A DNA stretch of 64,000 bases from Croceivirga sp. (GTDB lineage Bacteria; Bacteroidota; Bacteroidia; Flavobacteriales; Flavobacteriaceae): assembly GCA_028284935.1 (NCBI GenBank), contig JANQQQ010000025.1, positions 33,176 through 97,175 of the forward strand, read 5' to 3'. Both the position numbers and the translations under genes were made by a program. Below are positions 9,667-17,943 of this stretch, in pieces. The notes under the pieces were generated by a model. That model saw only the letters and a list, made by a program, of their open reading frames with translations, did no database searches and was not told the origin of the DNA. The number at the start of each line of letters is the position of its first letter. Positions within the stretch are counted from its first letter, which is position 1.

Positions 9667-9897
9667 TTATGCCATTTTAGCTTTATTCAACTTTGTGGAA
9701 AACTTTAAGGCCTTTTTTATCCTAGCGTTTTTGAATTTATACAAACGAACAACTTCCGTGTTCCTAATTTCTTTTGTAGCAATGGTAATCTCCAAGTTCA
9801 CCCCTTTGGTAATGGTATCCACTTTGACATCTTTAGTGTTGGCCATAGCGGTTGTACTAATGAAGATGAAAAAAACGAAGGTTAAAATTGCTTTCAT
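9667..9897 (-). CDS. Small exported hypothetical protein, 76 residues
   Basis: Begins MKAILTFVFFIFISTTAMA, a clear signal peptide, and the mature part of about 57 residues is basic (many K, N) with no cysteine. No family recognised. The gene has an ATG start, its own intrinsic terminator and an 8-bp inverted repeat just upstream (9903-9910 with 9923-9930), so it looks like an independent, regulated single-gene unit. Small basic exported proteins of this kind are common in flavobacteria, with unknown roles. Confidence 0.7.
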   Translation of the reverse strand: MKAILTFVFFIFISTTAMANTKDVKVDTITKGVNLEITIATKEIRNTEVVRLYKFKNARIKKALKFSTKLNKAKMA

Positions 9898-10145
9898 GAT
9901 TTGGGTAATTGTTACATGGTAAAATTACCCAGCAGGTCACCCCAGAGGCGATTTTCGTCGTTTATCCAGATAAAAAACTCGCTGAAAAACAAAGCGTTGG
10001 ATAAAGTGTATTTTATCCTCGATGAACGTTTTCGAGGGTTGAAACCACTTACCGATGGCAGGTGTATTTCATCGGATTTGAAATTCTAAAAACAAGATTG
10101 AAACCACTTCAGAACGCCAAAATTGCTATCTTATCTTATGAATTT
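9898..10145. repeat. Intergenic region with several inverted repeats (REP-like)
   Basis: 248 bases between divergent genes. Contents: GGGTAATT (9903-9910) with AATTACCC (9923-9930), perfect; a TTTATCC/GGATAAA pair around 9960-10010; CCGATG (10052-10057) with CATCGG (10070-10075), perfect, flanked on both sides by TTGAAA; and a 12-base direct repeat TTGAAACCACTT at about 10040 and 10100. No convincing gene: short open stretches here have no start context. The pattern resembles a palindromic dispersed repeat plus regulatory sites. Confidence 0.4.
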
Positions 10146-10163
10146 ATGTTTAAAATAGCTGTT

Positions 10164-10901
10164 ATGGAAGCCGAAAAAATAATAGCGTGCATCAGTAGGG
10201 GTCGGACCGATTATGTTTTTAAATTACTTCAACTTGAAAATTGGAAGGAAATTCTACATAAAGGGAGTGTAAGGCCCATACAATGGCTGATCTACTACAA
10301 TGACCTAACGGCGATAAAGGCAATACTCAATTCTGGAGGAAATCTAGATAGTATTGATCTCGATACCGAACTGGGTAATGCGGCTTTTTTTGGTCATTGG
10401 AAAATATGTGATTTCCTTATTGCACAAGGCGCCGATGTTAATGCATCCCTGGATAAGACCAACGAAACACCCTTACACAATGCGTTGGCAAAAGCTGGCC
10501 GTCCTTATTATTTCTATACCGTAAAAGTATTGGTCGAAAATGGAGCGGATGTGAATGCCAAAACCAAACCGAATGTGGAAACTGGAGGTTTCATGCGTGA
10601 TGTCAGGACCAAGGGTGAAACCCCTTTACATAGGGCGGCTGCCTATGCCGATGAGGCTACCATAACCTTCCTTTTGGATAATGGGGCGGATAAAGAAGCG
10701 AAGGATATCAATGGAAATTCTCCGTTGAGCTGGGCGAGTGAGCATCTTCGACCAGGGAAAATTCTGTATTTACTTCAATATGGGGAGCATAGAATAAGTG
10801 AAAAACATGCTACAACAAATATCAGTGACCACGGCGCAGGTTGGGGCAATGGCATGGATTGGAATTTAATGGGCGATTACCTGCCTGAGAAAAAAGAGTA
10901 A
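10164..10901 (+). CDS. Ankyrin-repeat protein
   Basis: 245 residues from the ATG at 10164 (start MEAEKIIACISRGRTDYVF). Frame-open sequence continues upstream through palindromic intergenic DNA, so the longer starts at 10062 and 10146 are less likely. Four to five ankyrin units are visible, for example LGNAAFFGHWKICDFLIAQG, TPLHNALAKAG, TPLHRAAAYADEATITFLL and GNSPLSWASEH. No signal peptide, so it is probably cytoplasmic and acts by protein binding. No partner is evident from the neighbours. Confidence 0.8.
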   Translation: MEAEKIIACISRGRTDYVFKLLQLENWKEILHKGSVRPIQWLIYYNDLTAIKAILNSGGNLDSIDLDTELGNAAFFGHWKICDFLIAQGADVNASLDKTNETPLHNALAKAGRPYYFYTVKVLVENGADVNAKTKPNVETGGFMRDVRTKGETPLHRAAAYADEATITFLLDNGADKEAKDINGNSPLSWASEHLRPGKILYLLQYGEHRISEKHATTNISDHGAGWGNGMDWNLMGDYLPEKKE

Positions 10902-10920
10902 CGCACCATTTCATTCCAAA

Positions 10921-11610
10921 TTACTTGTAGATACCATCCAAGATTTTAATCAAATCTTCTTCTTTGGACAGGTTTACTCGTTCTTTTTTGATAATCGCTT
11001 TAGCCTTGGAAGCTGTTGTTGGTCCGAAAACGGCAAGGAATTTCTTCTTACCACTTGGCAAATAGATGGGCATTTGGTCTTTGGGAGGGGTTAAATAAAA
11101 CTCTGCATTCGCTTTCTCAAATCTAGCAGGTTTAGCGGCCGCATATCCCTCTGCTTTGGTCTTCTTGAAATATTTGATAATTTCCTTTTTGTATAAGGTA
11201 TAGGCATCAGAGGATGCTAGAATTTCCAAAAAACCTTGGGTCACTTCCCCTTTGGGGTTTTTATATTTTCGCACCATATACTTCTTTTCGGAACCATCCA
11301 ACAGCGTAATTTCCTCCTCCGTTGGCGTCTCCAAGACAATGACCTGGTTCGCTTTTATCCAAACCTCAATATTCCCTTTGTATCCATTAAATCGGACCAA
11401 ATAGGTTTTTTCCCGATTCCCAATTTTTGCAGGTTGAAACTCCAAGTTCAAATAAGGAGACCCGTCTTCAACCCCGTATTCTTGCGAGAATAGCGAGGGG
11501 TCGTAAAACACCCCATTCAAGTCGTCACGAAGTGCATTTTGGGAGAACGTTTTTGGGAAAATCAGTAAAAAGAAAATAGAAGAAATTAGGAAGCGTATCA
11601 TTTTTAACAT
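10921..11610 (-). CDS. Exported hypothetical protein, 229 residues
   Basis: Signal peptide MLKMIRFLISSIFFLLIFPKTFSQ. The mature protein is beta-rich (YLNLEFQPAKIG, YLVRFNGYKGNIEVWIKANQ) and ends in a lysine-rich helical tail. A set of conserved-looking positions (GSEKKYMVRKYKNPKGEV) suggests a flavobacterial family of unknown function. I do not recognise a named domain. Two nearby ATGs (11610 and 11601) both keep the signal peptide. Only 19 bases separate its stop from that of the ankyrin gene. Confidence 0.7.
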   Translation of the reverse strand: MLKMIRFLISSIFFLLIFPKTFSQNALRDDLNGVFYDPSLFSQEYGVEDGSPYLNLEFQPAKIGNREKTYLVRFNGYKGNIEVWIKANQVIVLETPTEEEITLLDGSEKKYMVRKYKNPKGEVTQGFLEILASSDAYTLYKKEIIKYFKKTKAEGYAAAKPARFEKANAEFYLTPPKDQMPIYLPSGKKKFLAVFGPTTASKAKAIIKKERVNLSKEEDLIKILDGIYK

Positions 11611-11719
11611 TTTTAAGTCGGATTACTGACTACAATCAAAAATAATACCAGATGAGGGTAGAATTGAGGTTCATTAACAGTTTCAAAACACTTTGGCAAG
11701 TCGTCCGGTTTTACTAAAT

Positions 11720-11744
11720 TTGACTATTATTCTATTTTAGTCAA
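11720..11744 (+). promoter_or_regulatory. Palindromic operator for the TetR regulator of the alkB pair
   Basis: Perfect inverted repeat TTGACTA (11720-11726), 11-base spacer, TAGTCAA (11738-11744). It ends one base before the ATG of the TetR-family gene. Position and symmetry suggest autoregulation; the same transcript would carry alkB. This is inference from the repeat, not from a known consensus. Confidence 0.6.
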
Positions 11745-11745
11745 T

Positions 11746-12321
11746 ATGTCAAAATTAAAACAGCAACTCATATCGGTTGCGGGCAGCACATTTAGCAAGT
11801 ACGGGTACTACAAAACTGCTATGGAAGATATTGCCAAAGCAGCCCAGAAGGCCAAAGGTTCACTCTATTATCATTTTGGCAGCAAAGAGCTCTTATTTGA
11901 AGCGGTGGTATTGCATGAGTTGAAACGACTTAAAATGGAATTGGCCAAAGTTTTTGCTGATGACCAACTGGACACCCGCCAAGTATTGCGAAACTATATG
12001 CTCAAGCGTATGGAGGTATTGCGGCATGCTCCCAACTATCAGGAAACCCTACGGCCCAATTTTTACGAGCACTATGACTTTGTAAATGATGTAAAAAATC
12101 AAATGGTGCAATGGGAAGTCGGGCAAATCGTACAATTGATCCAACGTGGGGTTGGAAAAGGGGAACTGGAGCTTCCAGGTAATCATTTGGTGTATGGTCA
12201 AGTCCTGGTCATGTTACTCCAAGGCCTGGAGCCCAACTTTTATTTAAAGGGAGAGTATGACCGATTGGAGTCGCACTTTGACAATCTTATTAAAATTATA
12301 ACCAAAGGGATTTCAAAATAA
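11746..12321 (+). CDS. TetR/AcrR-family transcriptional regulator
   Basis: 191 residues. The N-terminal helix-turn-helix is typical (STFSKYGYYKTAMEDIAKAA, then KGSLYYHFGSKELLFEAVV). The rest is an all-helical ligand domain. It is followed six bases later by the alkane hydroxylase gene, so it probably represses the pair until an inducer such as an alkane-derived lipid or fatty acid is present. A 7-bp perfect palindrome spans the bases just before its start. Confidence 0.9.
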   Translation: MSKLKQQLISVAGSTFSKYGYYKTAMEDIAKAAQKAKGSLYYHFGSKELLFEAVVLHELKRLKMELAKVFADDQLDTRQVLRNYMLKRMEVLRHAPNYQETLRPNFYEHYDFVNDVKNQMVQWEVGQIVQLIQRGVGKGELELPGNHLVYGQVLVMLLQGLEPNFYLKGEYDRLESHFDNLIKIITKGISK

Positions 12322-12327
12322 CACCTT

Positions 12328-13362
12328 ATGAAACGTCTTAAATACCTATTTGTATATACCATTCCAATCACCGTTTTCGTAGCTTTTAATTTTGAAGGGA
12401 TCTGGACATTCTTGCCATTGATTGTTTTCTTTGGTTTTGTTCCACTACTCGAGCTTCTCTTGCCTCCGGACCGCGAGAACATGGATAAGAAACTGGCCGA
12501 TGATGAGAAGAACCAAAAGATTTATGATTACATTCTTTATGGCACCTTACCCCTCCAAATTGGATTCCTGATATATTTCTTTTTCATCATCGGTGAGACA
12601 CCATACGGCTCCTTGGAATATGTTGGACGGATTACCGCTATGGGTTTTATGTGCGGGGTCATCGGAATTAATGTTGGACATGAACTGGGGCATCGTCACA
12701 GCCGTTGGGAACAGTTTATGGGTGAGGTATTGTTGTTGACTTCCTTGGACACCCATTTTTTACCCTATCACAATGCTGGTCATCATAAAAACGTGGCAAC
12801 TCCTGAAGATTCAGCCACGGCCAGAAAAAATGAGCTGTTGTTCGTGTATTGGTTCCGTTCCCATTTTGGGAGTTATATCGAAGCTTGGCAGTTGGAAAGA
12901 ACCAGATTACAAGCGGAAGGCAAATCTTGGCTCACACCACGCAATAGAATGGTGGTATACTCCATTGCCAACATAGTACTTTTGGGATTGGTCTATTTCA
13001 TTTTTGGTGCTACAGTCTTCATCGCCTTTCTGGGGGCGGCAACCATAGGTATTATTCTGTTGGAAACCGTCAACTACATTGAACATTACGGTCTGCTCCG
13101 CAAGACAAGGGAAAATGGACGTTATGAACCTGTTCGTCACCATCATTCTTGGAATTCCGATCATCCCATTGGTAGAACCTTGCTGTTCAATCTTTCAAGA
13201 CATTCGGACCATCACTACAATGGGAGCAAAAAGTATCAAATTCTCAAATCGCACGAAAAGAGTCCCCAGATGCCCACCGGGTATCCCGGGATGATGATTT
13301 TGGCGGTATTTCAACCTTTATGGTTTTGGGTAATGAACAAAAAGTTAGAACAATTCCGTTAG
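12328..13362 (+). CDS. alkB: Alkane 1-monooxygenase (AlkB-type membrane diiron hydroxylase)
   Basis: 344 residues with six predicted transmembrane helices. All histidine boxes of the AlkB/fatty-acid-desaturase superfamily are present: NVGHELGHRHSR, HNAGHHKNVATPEDSATAR, and LSRHSDHHYNGSKKY, plus NYIEHYGLLR, which is characteristic of AlkB proper. The enzyme would hydroxylate medium-chain n-alkanes or related lipids at the terminal carbon using rubredoxin as electron donor. No rubredoxin gene is adjacent, so electrons must come from elsewhere. Co-transcribed with the TetR gene upstream. Its stop abuts that of the following minus-strand gene. Confidence 0.92.
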   Translation: MKRLKYLFVYTIPITVFVAFNFEGIWTFLPLIVFFGFVPLLELLLPPDRENMDKKLADDEKNQKIYDYILYGTLPLQIGFLIYFFFIIGETPYGSLEYVGRITAMGFMCGVIGINVGHELGHRHSRWEQFMGEVLLLTSLDTHFLPYHNAGHHKNVATPEDSATARKNELLFVYWFRSHFGSYIEAWQLERTRLQAEGKSWLTPRNRMVVYSIANIVLLGLVYFIFGATVFIAFLGAATIGIILLETVNYIEHYGLLRKTRENGRYEPVRHHHSWNSDHPIGRTLLFNLSRHSDHHYNGSKKYQILKSHEKSPQMPTGYPGMMILAVFQPLWFWVMNKKLEQFR

Positions 13363-14022
13363 TTAAAGTGTCTTCAAATCCTTTATGGTTTTAAAGGCCA
13401 CATCGACCTGGTCATCATTGACCAAAATGGTAAATTCATTGGTGGTGGAAATGACTTCATACAATACGATCCCCTCCCAGGCCAAACGTTGAAAAATGAA
13501 ATAATAGATACCCGGGACAGAGACATTTTCAGCTGGTAGTTTCACGGTAACCGAAGAGAGGTTTTCCGCTTTTTGAGTACAACGTTCGTCTTGGAACAGG
13601 GCCTCAACAGTAGCATCAAGGGTATTGCTGACCACAATATTAATTTCATTGACCCCACGGGAGGAGGTATAAAAAATATCTTGATTCTCATTGACCTTTT
13701 CCAACAGTTTTGCTTGTTGGGCCAAAATGGTCTCTGAAGAAAGAAAGGTATAATCGGTAAGGTTGGAACGTACCGTAATCTCTCCAATATTTTTGAGCAC
13801 TTTCACAATTTTATGGGTGGCCCGAAACTCCAAGTCATCTGATAATCGCTTCAAAGCCATAACAATGGCTCCATTTCTCACCTCTTTCCCTAGTTCATCC
13901 TCAATTTCAGGCTTTACGATTCGAGATAGGGAAGTAAGATTGATGATTCCTTGCGCCAACGCACTTTGCAAAAATGGTTTTTTCTTGATGTATTGCTCAA
14001 CAACAGCCGAAATGGTCTTCAT
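13363..14022 (-). CDS. ACT-domain-containing protein (aspartokinase-like regulatory protein)
   Basis: 219 residues from the ATG at 14022; the longer frame starts at a TTG inside the promoter -7 box. The N-terminal third resembles a helical or winged-helix region (ALAQGIINLTSLSRIVKPEIEDELG, AIVMALKRLSDDL). The C-terminal part, VPGIYYFIFQRLAWEGIVLYEV followed by FTILVNDDQVDVAFKTI, is an ACT-like fold as in aspartate kinases, but no kinase domain is present. It may sense an amino acid; the target is unknown. It is convergent with alkB with no spacer. Confidence 0.65.
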   Translation of the reverse strand: MKTISAVVEQYIKKKPFLQSALAQGIINLTSLSRIVKPEIEDELGKEVRNGAIVMALKRLSDDLEFRATHKIVKVLKNIGEITVRSNLTDYTFLSSETILAQQAKLLEKVNENQDIFYTSSRGVNEINIVVSNTLDATVEALFQDERCTQKAENLSSVTVKLPAENVSVPGIYYFIFQRLAWEGIVLYEVISTTNEFTILVNDDQVDVAFKTIKDLKTL

Positions 14023-14040
14023 TTCAATATTGGTTTGAGA

Positions 14041-14072
14041 CAAAAATAACTTTTTGTTACAAATAAAACAAA
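14041..14072 (-). promoter_or_regulatory. Bacteroidota-type promoter of the ACT-domain gene
   Basis: On the minus strand, TTTG (14069-14072), 20 bases, then TATTTTTG (14041-14048), matching the flavobacterial -33 TTTG / -7 TAnnTTTG consensus in both boxes and spacing. The ATG of the ACT-domain gene follows about 16 bases downstream of the -7 box. Confidence 0.75.
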
Positions 14073-14075
14073 TAG

Positions 14076-14435
14076 TTAAAAGTAGTAAAAAGCATCCTCC
14101 AAATGGTTGATTTCAAAATCCTGCCCGCTTTTTAGAATGGTAATGATGTCAAACCGAACGTTAACGTCCAAATCCTCCTCAGTAACATAATGATCTGCTG
14201 CTGAAACCAGTAAGCCCATTTTCTTTTGATTGACCGTCTCCGCTATCTCTTGAAGATAATCGGAGCTTCTGGACTTTACTTCAACAACAGCCAGGATAGG
14301 CCCTTTTTGGGCGATAATATCTATTTCGGCTTTTTGATAGCGATAATTTCTATAACGAATCCTATACCCATTGTTGATTAGGTATTTTGCGGCCATCTCC
14401 TCGCCAAACTTCCCAAATTCATTGTGTACGCCCAT
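14076..14435 (-). CDS. YraN family (UPF0102) endonuclease-like protein
   Basis: 119 residues from the ATG at 14435, the usual family length of about 120; an upstream ATG at 14474 would add a hydrophobic stretch not expected in this family. Restriction-endonuclease-like core: FGKFGEEMAAKYLINNGY, then the E-x-D...E-x-K pattern in AEIDIIAQKGPILAVVEVKSRSS. YraN proteins are cytoplasmic and thought to handle recombination intermediates. The promoter of the following ACT-domain gene begins four bases after its stop. Confidence 0.9.
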   Translation of the reverse strand: MGVHNEFGKFGEEMAAKYLINNGYRIRYRNYRYQKAEIDIIAQKGPILAVVEVKSRSSDYLQEIAETVNQKKMGLLVSAADHYVTEEDLDVNVRFDIITILKSGQDFEINHLEDAFYYF

Positions 14436-14587
14436 CAGAATTTTGAAAATAATGAAAAAAACGGTGCATTTCATCGAAAAAATTGGTGCTTGGTCGGCAT
14501 TCTTGCGTTAAGGTTGTACTTTGGAACCTCAAAAGAACCACACCTACCTACAATACATAGTTGACCCAAGAACTATGATACCTATTA

Positions 14588-16081
14588 ATGCCAAACTTTG
14601 CTATGGAATTCTTTGTAAACTGTAATACCGGTACATTAGCACCGTACACTACCCCTTTGGACAGACTGCGAGCGCAGCATGTCTACAGACGGTTGGGCTT
14701 TGGTGCTTCAGCTGAAACAATTGACCAGGCCATTGGTCAAAATCCTGCTACCCTAATAAACAATCTTGTGGATCAAGCATTGGCGACAGCGCCAATCCCT
14801 GCTCCGGAATGGTCAGAATGGACCAACGCCAATTACCCTGAGGATGACGACCTTGCGCGTCAACTTCGAAGGGCGCAGCGGGAAGAATTGAACACCGCAT
14901 ACGGCAACGGACTATTGAACAACAACCTGTTTGACCGATTGAGTGTTTTCTGGAGCAATCATTTTGTGACAGAAATTGATGTGTACGATTGTAATTCATT
15001 CTTATACGAATACGTCAACTGTCTCCAGCGAAATGCCCTAGGGAATTTTAGGACCTTCGTCAGTGAAATAGGTCTTACCAGTGCCATGCTGCGCTACTTG
15101 GATGGTGCCTTTAACAATAGAAACCGCCCTAATGAGAATTACGCGCGCGAATTGTATGAACTATTTACGCTAGGCGAAGGCGTAGGCTACACGGAAGAAG
15201 ACATTATAGAAACATCCAGGGCTTTGACGGGATATGTGAACCGAGGGGAGGTAGGATGTACCAAAATCACCTTTAATCCGGAACAATTTGATGCCGATCC
15301 CAAAACCATTTTAGGACAAACAGGCAATTGGGGGTACGATGATGTAATTGATATCCTTTTCACTGAACGAGCGGATCAAATCGCCTTCTTCATTTGTAAA
15401 AAGCTCTATCTCTATTTTGTGCACCCGGATGCCCTGGCAGATGAGGCGCAACCCATCATCAACGGTATGGCTGCCACTTTTGTGGCCAACAACTTTGAAA
15501 TTGCCCCCGTTTTACGACAACTATTTGCCAGTGAGCACTTTTTTGATGAAACAGCTATTGGTGTCATTATCAAAAGCCCATTGGACCTGTACCTGAATTT
15601 GCTGAAAGAAACCAATTTTGGGTATAATGATGGTACGGTCATCAACATTTTGGACGCTGCCGCAATGATTGGCCAAGAACTTTGGGATCCTGTAGATGTG
15701 GCTGGATGGCAAAGGGATAGGGCATGGATAAACACCAACTTCATTATTGGTCGATGGTTAACCGCTGAGGTATTTATTGAACAGTACTTCCAAGCGAATC
15801 AAGATCAGTTTAGAGCTTTGGGAATTGCCGCTGCGGGCCCCAATGGTGCTACGATCAATGACCCTGATGTCATAGCAAGGGCCATTATAGATAAGTTCCT
15901 TCCCAAAGGATTATTGACCGAAGCAGATTACAACATTGCCATTACGGTCTTTAGGGAGCCCTATGAAGATACCAATATGTTCGAGACAGGAAGTTGGAAC
16001 ATGCTTTTGGACGATACCCCGTCACAGGTATTCCTGTTGCTGTTACATCTTTCTAGAGAACCAGAATTTCAACTCAAATAA
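14588..16081 (+). CDS. DUF1800 family protein
   Basis: 497 residues. The DUF1800 pattern is clear: AQHVYRRLGFGAS, FDRLSVFWSNHFVT, NRPNENYARELYELFTLG, ALTGY, and SPLDLYLNLL. Families of this type are nearly always encoded next to a DUF1501 protein, as here, ten bases downstream. No signal peptide is seen in the first 30 residues, unlike many homologues. Function is unknown; the pair is associated with exported, possibly surface-attached, complexes. ATG at 14588 is taken; a second ATG lies 15 bases later. Confidence 0.9.
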   Translation: MPNFAMEFFVNCNTGTLAPYTTPLDRLRAQHVYRRLGFGASAETIDQAIGQNPATLINNLVDQALATAPIPAPEWSEWTNANYPEDDDLARQLRRAQREELNTAYGNGLLNNNLFDRLSVFWSNHFVTEIDVYDCNSFLYEYVNCLQRNALGNFRTFVSEIGLTSAMLRYLDGAFNNRNRPNENYARELYELFTLGEGVGYTEEDIIETSRALTGYVNRGEVGCTKITFNPEQFDADPKTILGQTGNWGYDDVIDILFTERADQIAFFICKKLYLYFVHPDALADEAQPIINGMAATFVANNFEIAPVLRQLFASEHFFDETAIGVIIKSPLDLYLNLLKETNFGYNDGTVINILDAAAMIGQELWDPVDVAGWQRDRAWINTNFIIGRWLTAEVFIEQYFQANQDQFRALGIAAAGPNGATINDPDVIARAIIDKFLPKGLLTEADYNIAITVFREPYEDTNMFETGSWNMLLDDTPSQVFLLLLHLSREPEFQLK

Positions 16082-16091
16082 ACCTACTGTT

Positions 16092-17810
16092 ATGTGCGAT
16101 ACCCATCATATTCACGATAATTCCCCCCACAAAGGTCTTGAACACGAAGGCCACGATCAAGAACACAAAAACTGGAGCCGAAGATCCTTTATGCAAGCAT
16201 TGGGAATAGCCGGATCGGGATCTATGTTCTTGGGCAGTAACCTTTTATCTGCATCAGCGCCATCACCCCTAATGTCGGCCATTAATAATGCCAATACCGA
16301 TAATATTTTGGTATTGATCCGATTGAATGGTGGTAATGATGGTTTAAGTACCGTTATACCCATTCAACAGTATGACACCTATGCCAATCAACGGCCCAAC
16401 ATTTATATTCCTGAAAGTAAGGTGCTGAAATTGACCGACGATTTTGGGATTCCTTCCTATATGAATTCGCTGGAACCCCTATGGGGCGAAGGTCAGTTTA
16501 AGGCGGTTCATGGTGTTGGCTATGAGAACCAAAGTTTGTCCCACTTCACCGGTTCTGATATCTATGCCAATACAGATTTGACCTCTACAGGCTTTTCAGG
16601 CCTGAATACAGGTTGGATGGGAAGATATTTTGAAAATATCTATCCAGATTACCTGATCAATCCGCCAGATGCCCCAGCGGCCATTCAAATAGGTAATATT
16701 GCCAATTTGGTATTCCAAGGTGACGAAACCAACTATGCATTTGTTACCAATAATATTGACCAATTGGAAGAAATTGCGGAAACTGGATTCTTCTACGATA
16801 TCGCTAATGCCCCATTTGACAATTGTATGTATGGAGACCAGTTGCGTTTCCTACGTGGGGTGGCCAACACAACGTACGAATATGCCGGTAAAATCCACGA
16901 GGCGTATGAACGAGGACAAAACCAAGTTGAATACCAAGACAATGGCTTTGCCCGTCAGCTGGCCTTGTTGGCACGATTGATTAAAGGTAATTTGGGTACC
17001 AAAGTGTACATGATTTCCATGGGAGGCTTTGACACCCACGGGAACCAACCTTTGGCACATGAGCGCTTGATGTCTACCCTTTCCATTGCGGTGAACAATT
17101 TCTATGAGGATTTGGCCTTTACCGAACAAGACAACAACGTGTTGAGTATGACCTTTTCCGAATTTGGACGTAGAATATTCGAAAATGGTTCCAATGGTAC
17201 GGATCATGGAAAAGCGGCACCAACCCTGTTCTTTGGTTCGGGATTGGATGGCAGCGCCTTTGTTGGTGACCACCCTTCTCTTGATGAACCCAATGGTCGC
17301 GGAAACTTGGAGTACACCATGGATTTCCGTAACCTATATGGGACGGTATTGGCGGAATGGCTCTGTGTGCCTCGAACTGCAGTGGAACAGCACCTTTTGG
17401 GATATCAATATCAGGCCATTAATCTAGGATTTAATTGTAGTGGCGAAACCTTTGATGATATTGCCATGGACGATGACCCACCTACCTTACCGGACACCCC
17501 TCCAAGCGACCCCGGTGATGAAATGGGAAATCAAGAGGATTTACCCACGCAGGTCACCCATAGGCCTTATTACCCAACAGAGAACAATCCCCATATTTAT
17601 TTGGAGATGCCCTTTAGTGCCCATGTGGACATACAGTTGTACAATATTTTAGGGCAAAATGTTGGGACCGTTTTCAACGAAATGGTCTTGGAGGGTACTG
17701 CTGAAATTAACATTCGTGAACGTGTTCGTGGAAGCTTGTCCACAGGAAAGTACATTTATCAGATCAACGTTGCGGACCAACGAATGAGCAAATCCGTTAT
17801 GATTATGTAA
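16092..17810 (+). CDS. DUF1501 protein with Tat-like signal and T9SS C-terminal domain
   Basis: 572 residues from the ATG at 16092, ten bases after the DUF1800 stop. A longer open frame begins inside the DUF1800 gene and is rejected. After a histidine-rich start comes a twin-arginine-like signal, [16 protein letters not shown] (R30-R31). The DUF1501 (sulfatase-like alpha/beta) core follows ([53 protein letters not shown]). The last 75 residues form a type A T9SS sorting domain ([16 protein letters not shown] ... [20 protein letters not shown]). The protein should cross the inner membrane folded, then be handed to the type IX secretion system. Confidence 0.9.
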   Translation: MCDTHHIHDNSPHKGLEHEGHDQEHKNWSRRSFMQALGIAGSGSMFLGSNLLSASAPSPLMSAINNANTDNILVLIRLNGGNDGLSTVIPIQQYDTYANQRPNIYIPESKVLKLTDDFGIPSYMNSLEPLWGEGQFKAVHGVGYENQSLSHFTGSDIYANTDLTSTGFSGLNTGWMGRYFENIYPDYLINPPDAPAAIQIGNIANLVFQGDETNYAFVTNNIDQLEEIAETGFFYDIANAPFDNCMYGDQLRFLRGVANTTYEYAGKIHEAYERGQNQVEYQDNGFARQLALLARLIKGNLGTKVYMISMGGFDTHGNQPLAHERLMSTLSIAVNNFYEDLAFTEQDNNVLSMTFSEFGRRIFENGSNGTDHGKAAPTLFFGSGLDGSAFVGDHPSLDEPNGRGNLEYTMDFRNLYGTVLAEWLCVPRTAVEQHLLGYQYQAINLGFNCSGETFDDIAMDDDPPTLPDTPPSDPGDEMGNQEDLPTQVTHRPYYPTENNPHIYLEMPFSAHVDIQLYNILGQNVGTVFNEMVLEGTAEINIRERVRGSLSTGKYIYQINVADQRMSKSVMIM

Positions 17811-17835
17811 GGACGAATTACATTTTTTCCAGAAT

Positions 17836-17897
17836 CCCCCGAAGGCGCAGTCCCCCACCCCAATTTTGGATGCGTACCTCGGGGGTTTCCTTTTTTA
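17836..17897 (+). terminator. Intrinsic terminator after the DUF1800/DUF1501 operon
   Basis: CCCCCGA (17836-17842) pairs with TCGGGGG (17879-17885); an inner GCGCA/TGCGT pair extends the stem. It is followed by TTTCCTTTTTT. The long loop lowers certainty but position is right, 26 bases after the stop. Confidence 0.6.
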
Positions 17898-17943
17898 TAG
17901 GAGCTACTTCACAGCACTAAAATTCCTATTTTTGCCCCTTAAT

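Noticed and set aside
9901..10089. 62-residue plus-strand open frame in the palindromic gap
   Set aside because: Sits across inverted repeats and has no promoter or family; residue pattern looks like repeat DNA read by chance.
15936..16091. Longer N-terminus for the DUF1501 protein
   Set aside because: The extra segment overlaps the end of DUF1800 in another frame and has no signal; the ATG at 16092 gives the twin-arginine signal.
16851..17273. 140-residue minus-strand frame inside DUF1501
   Set aside because: Mirror frame of the DUF1501 coding sequence.
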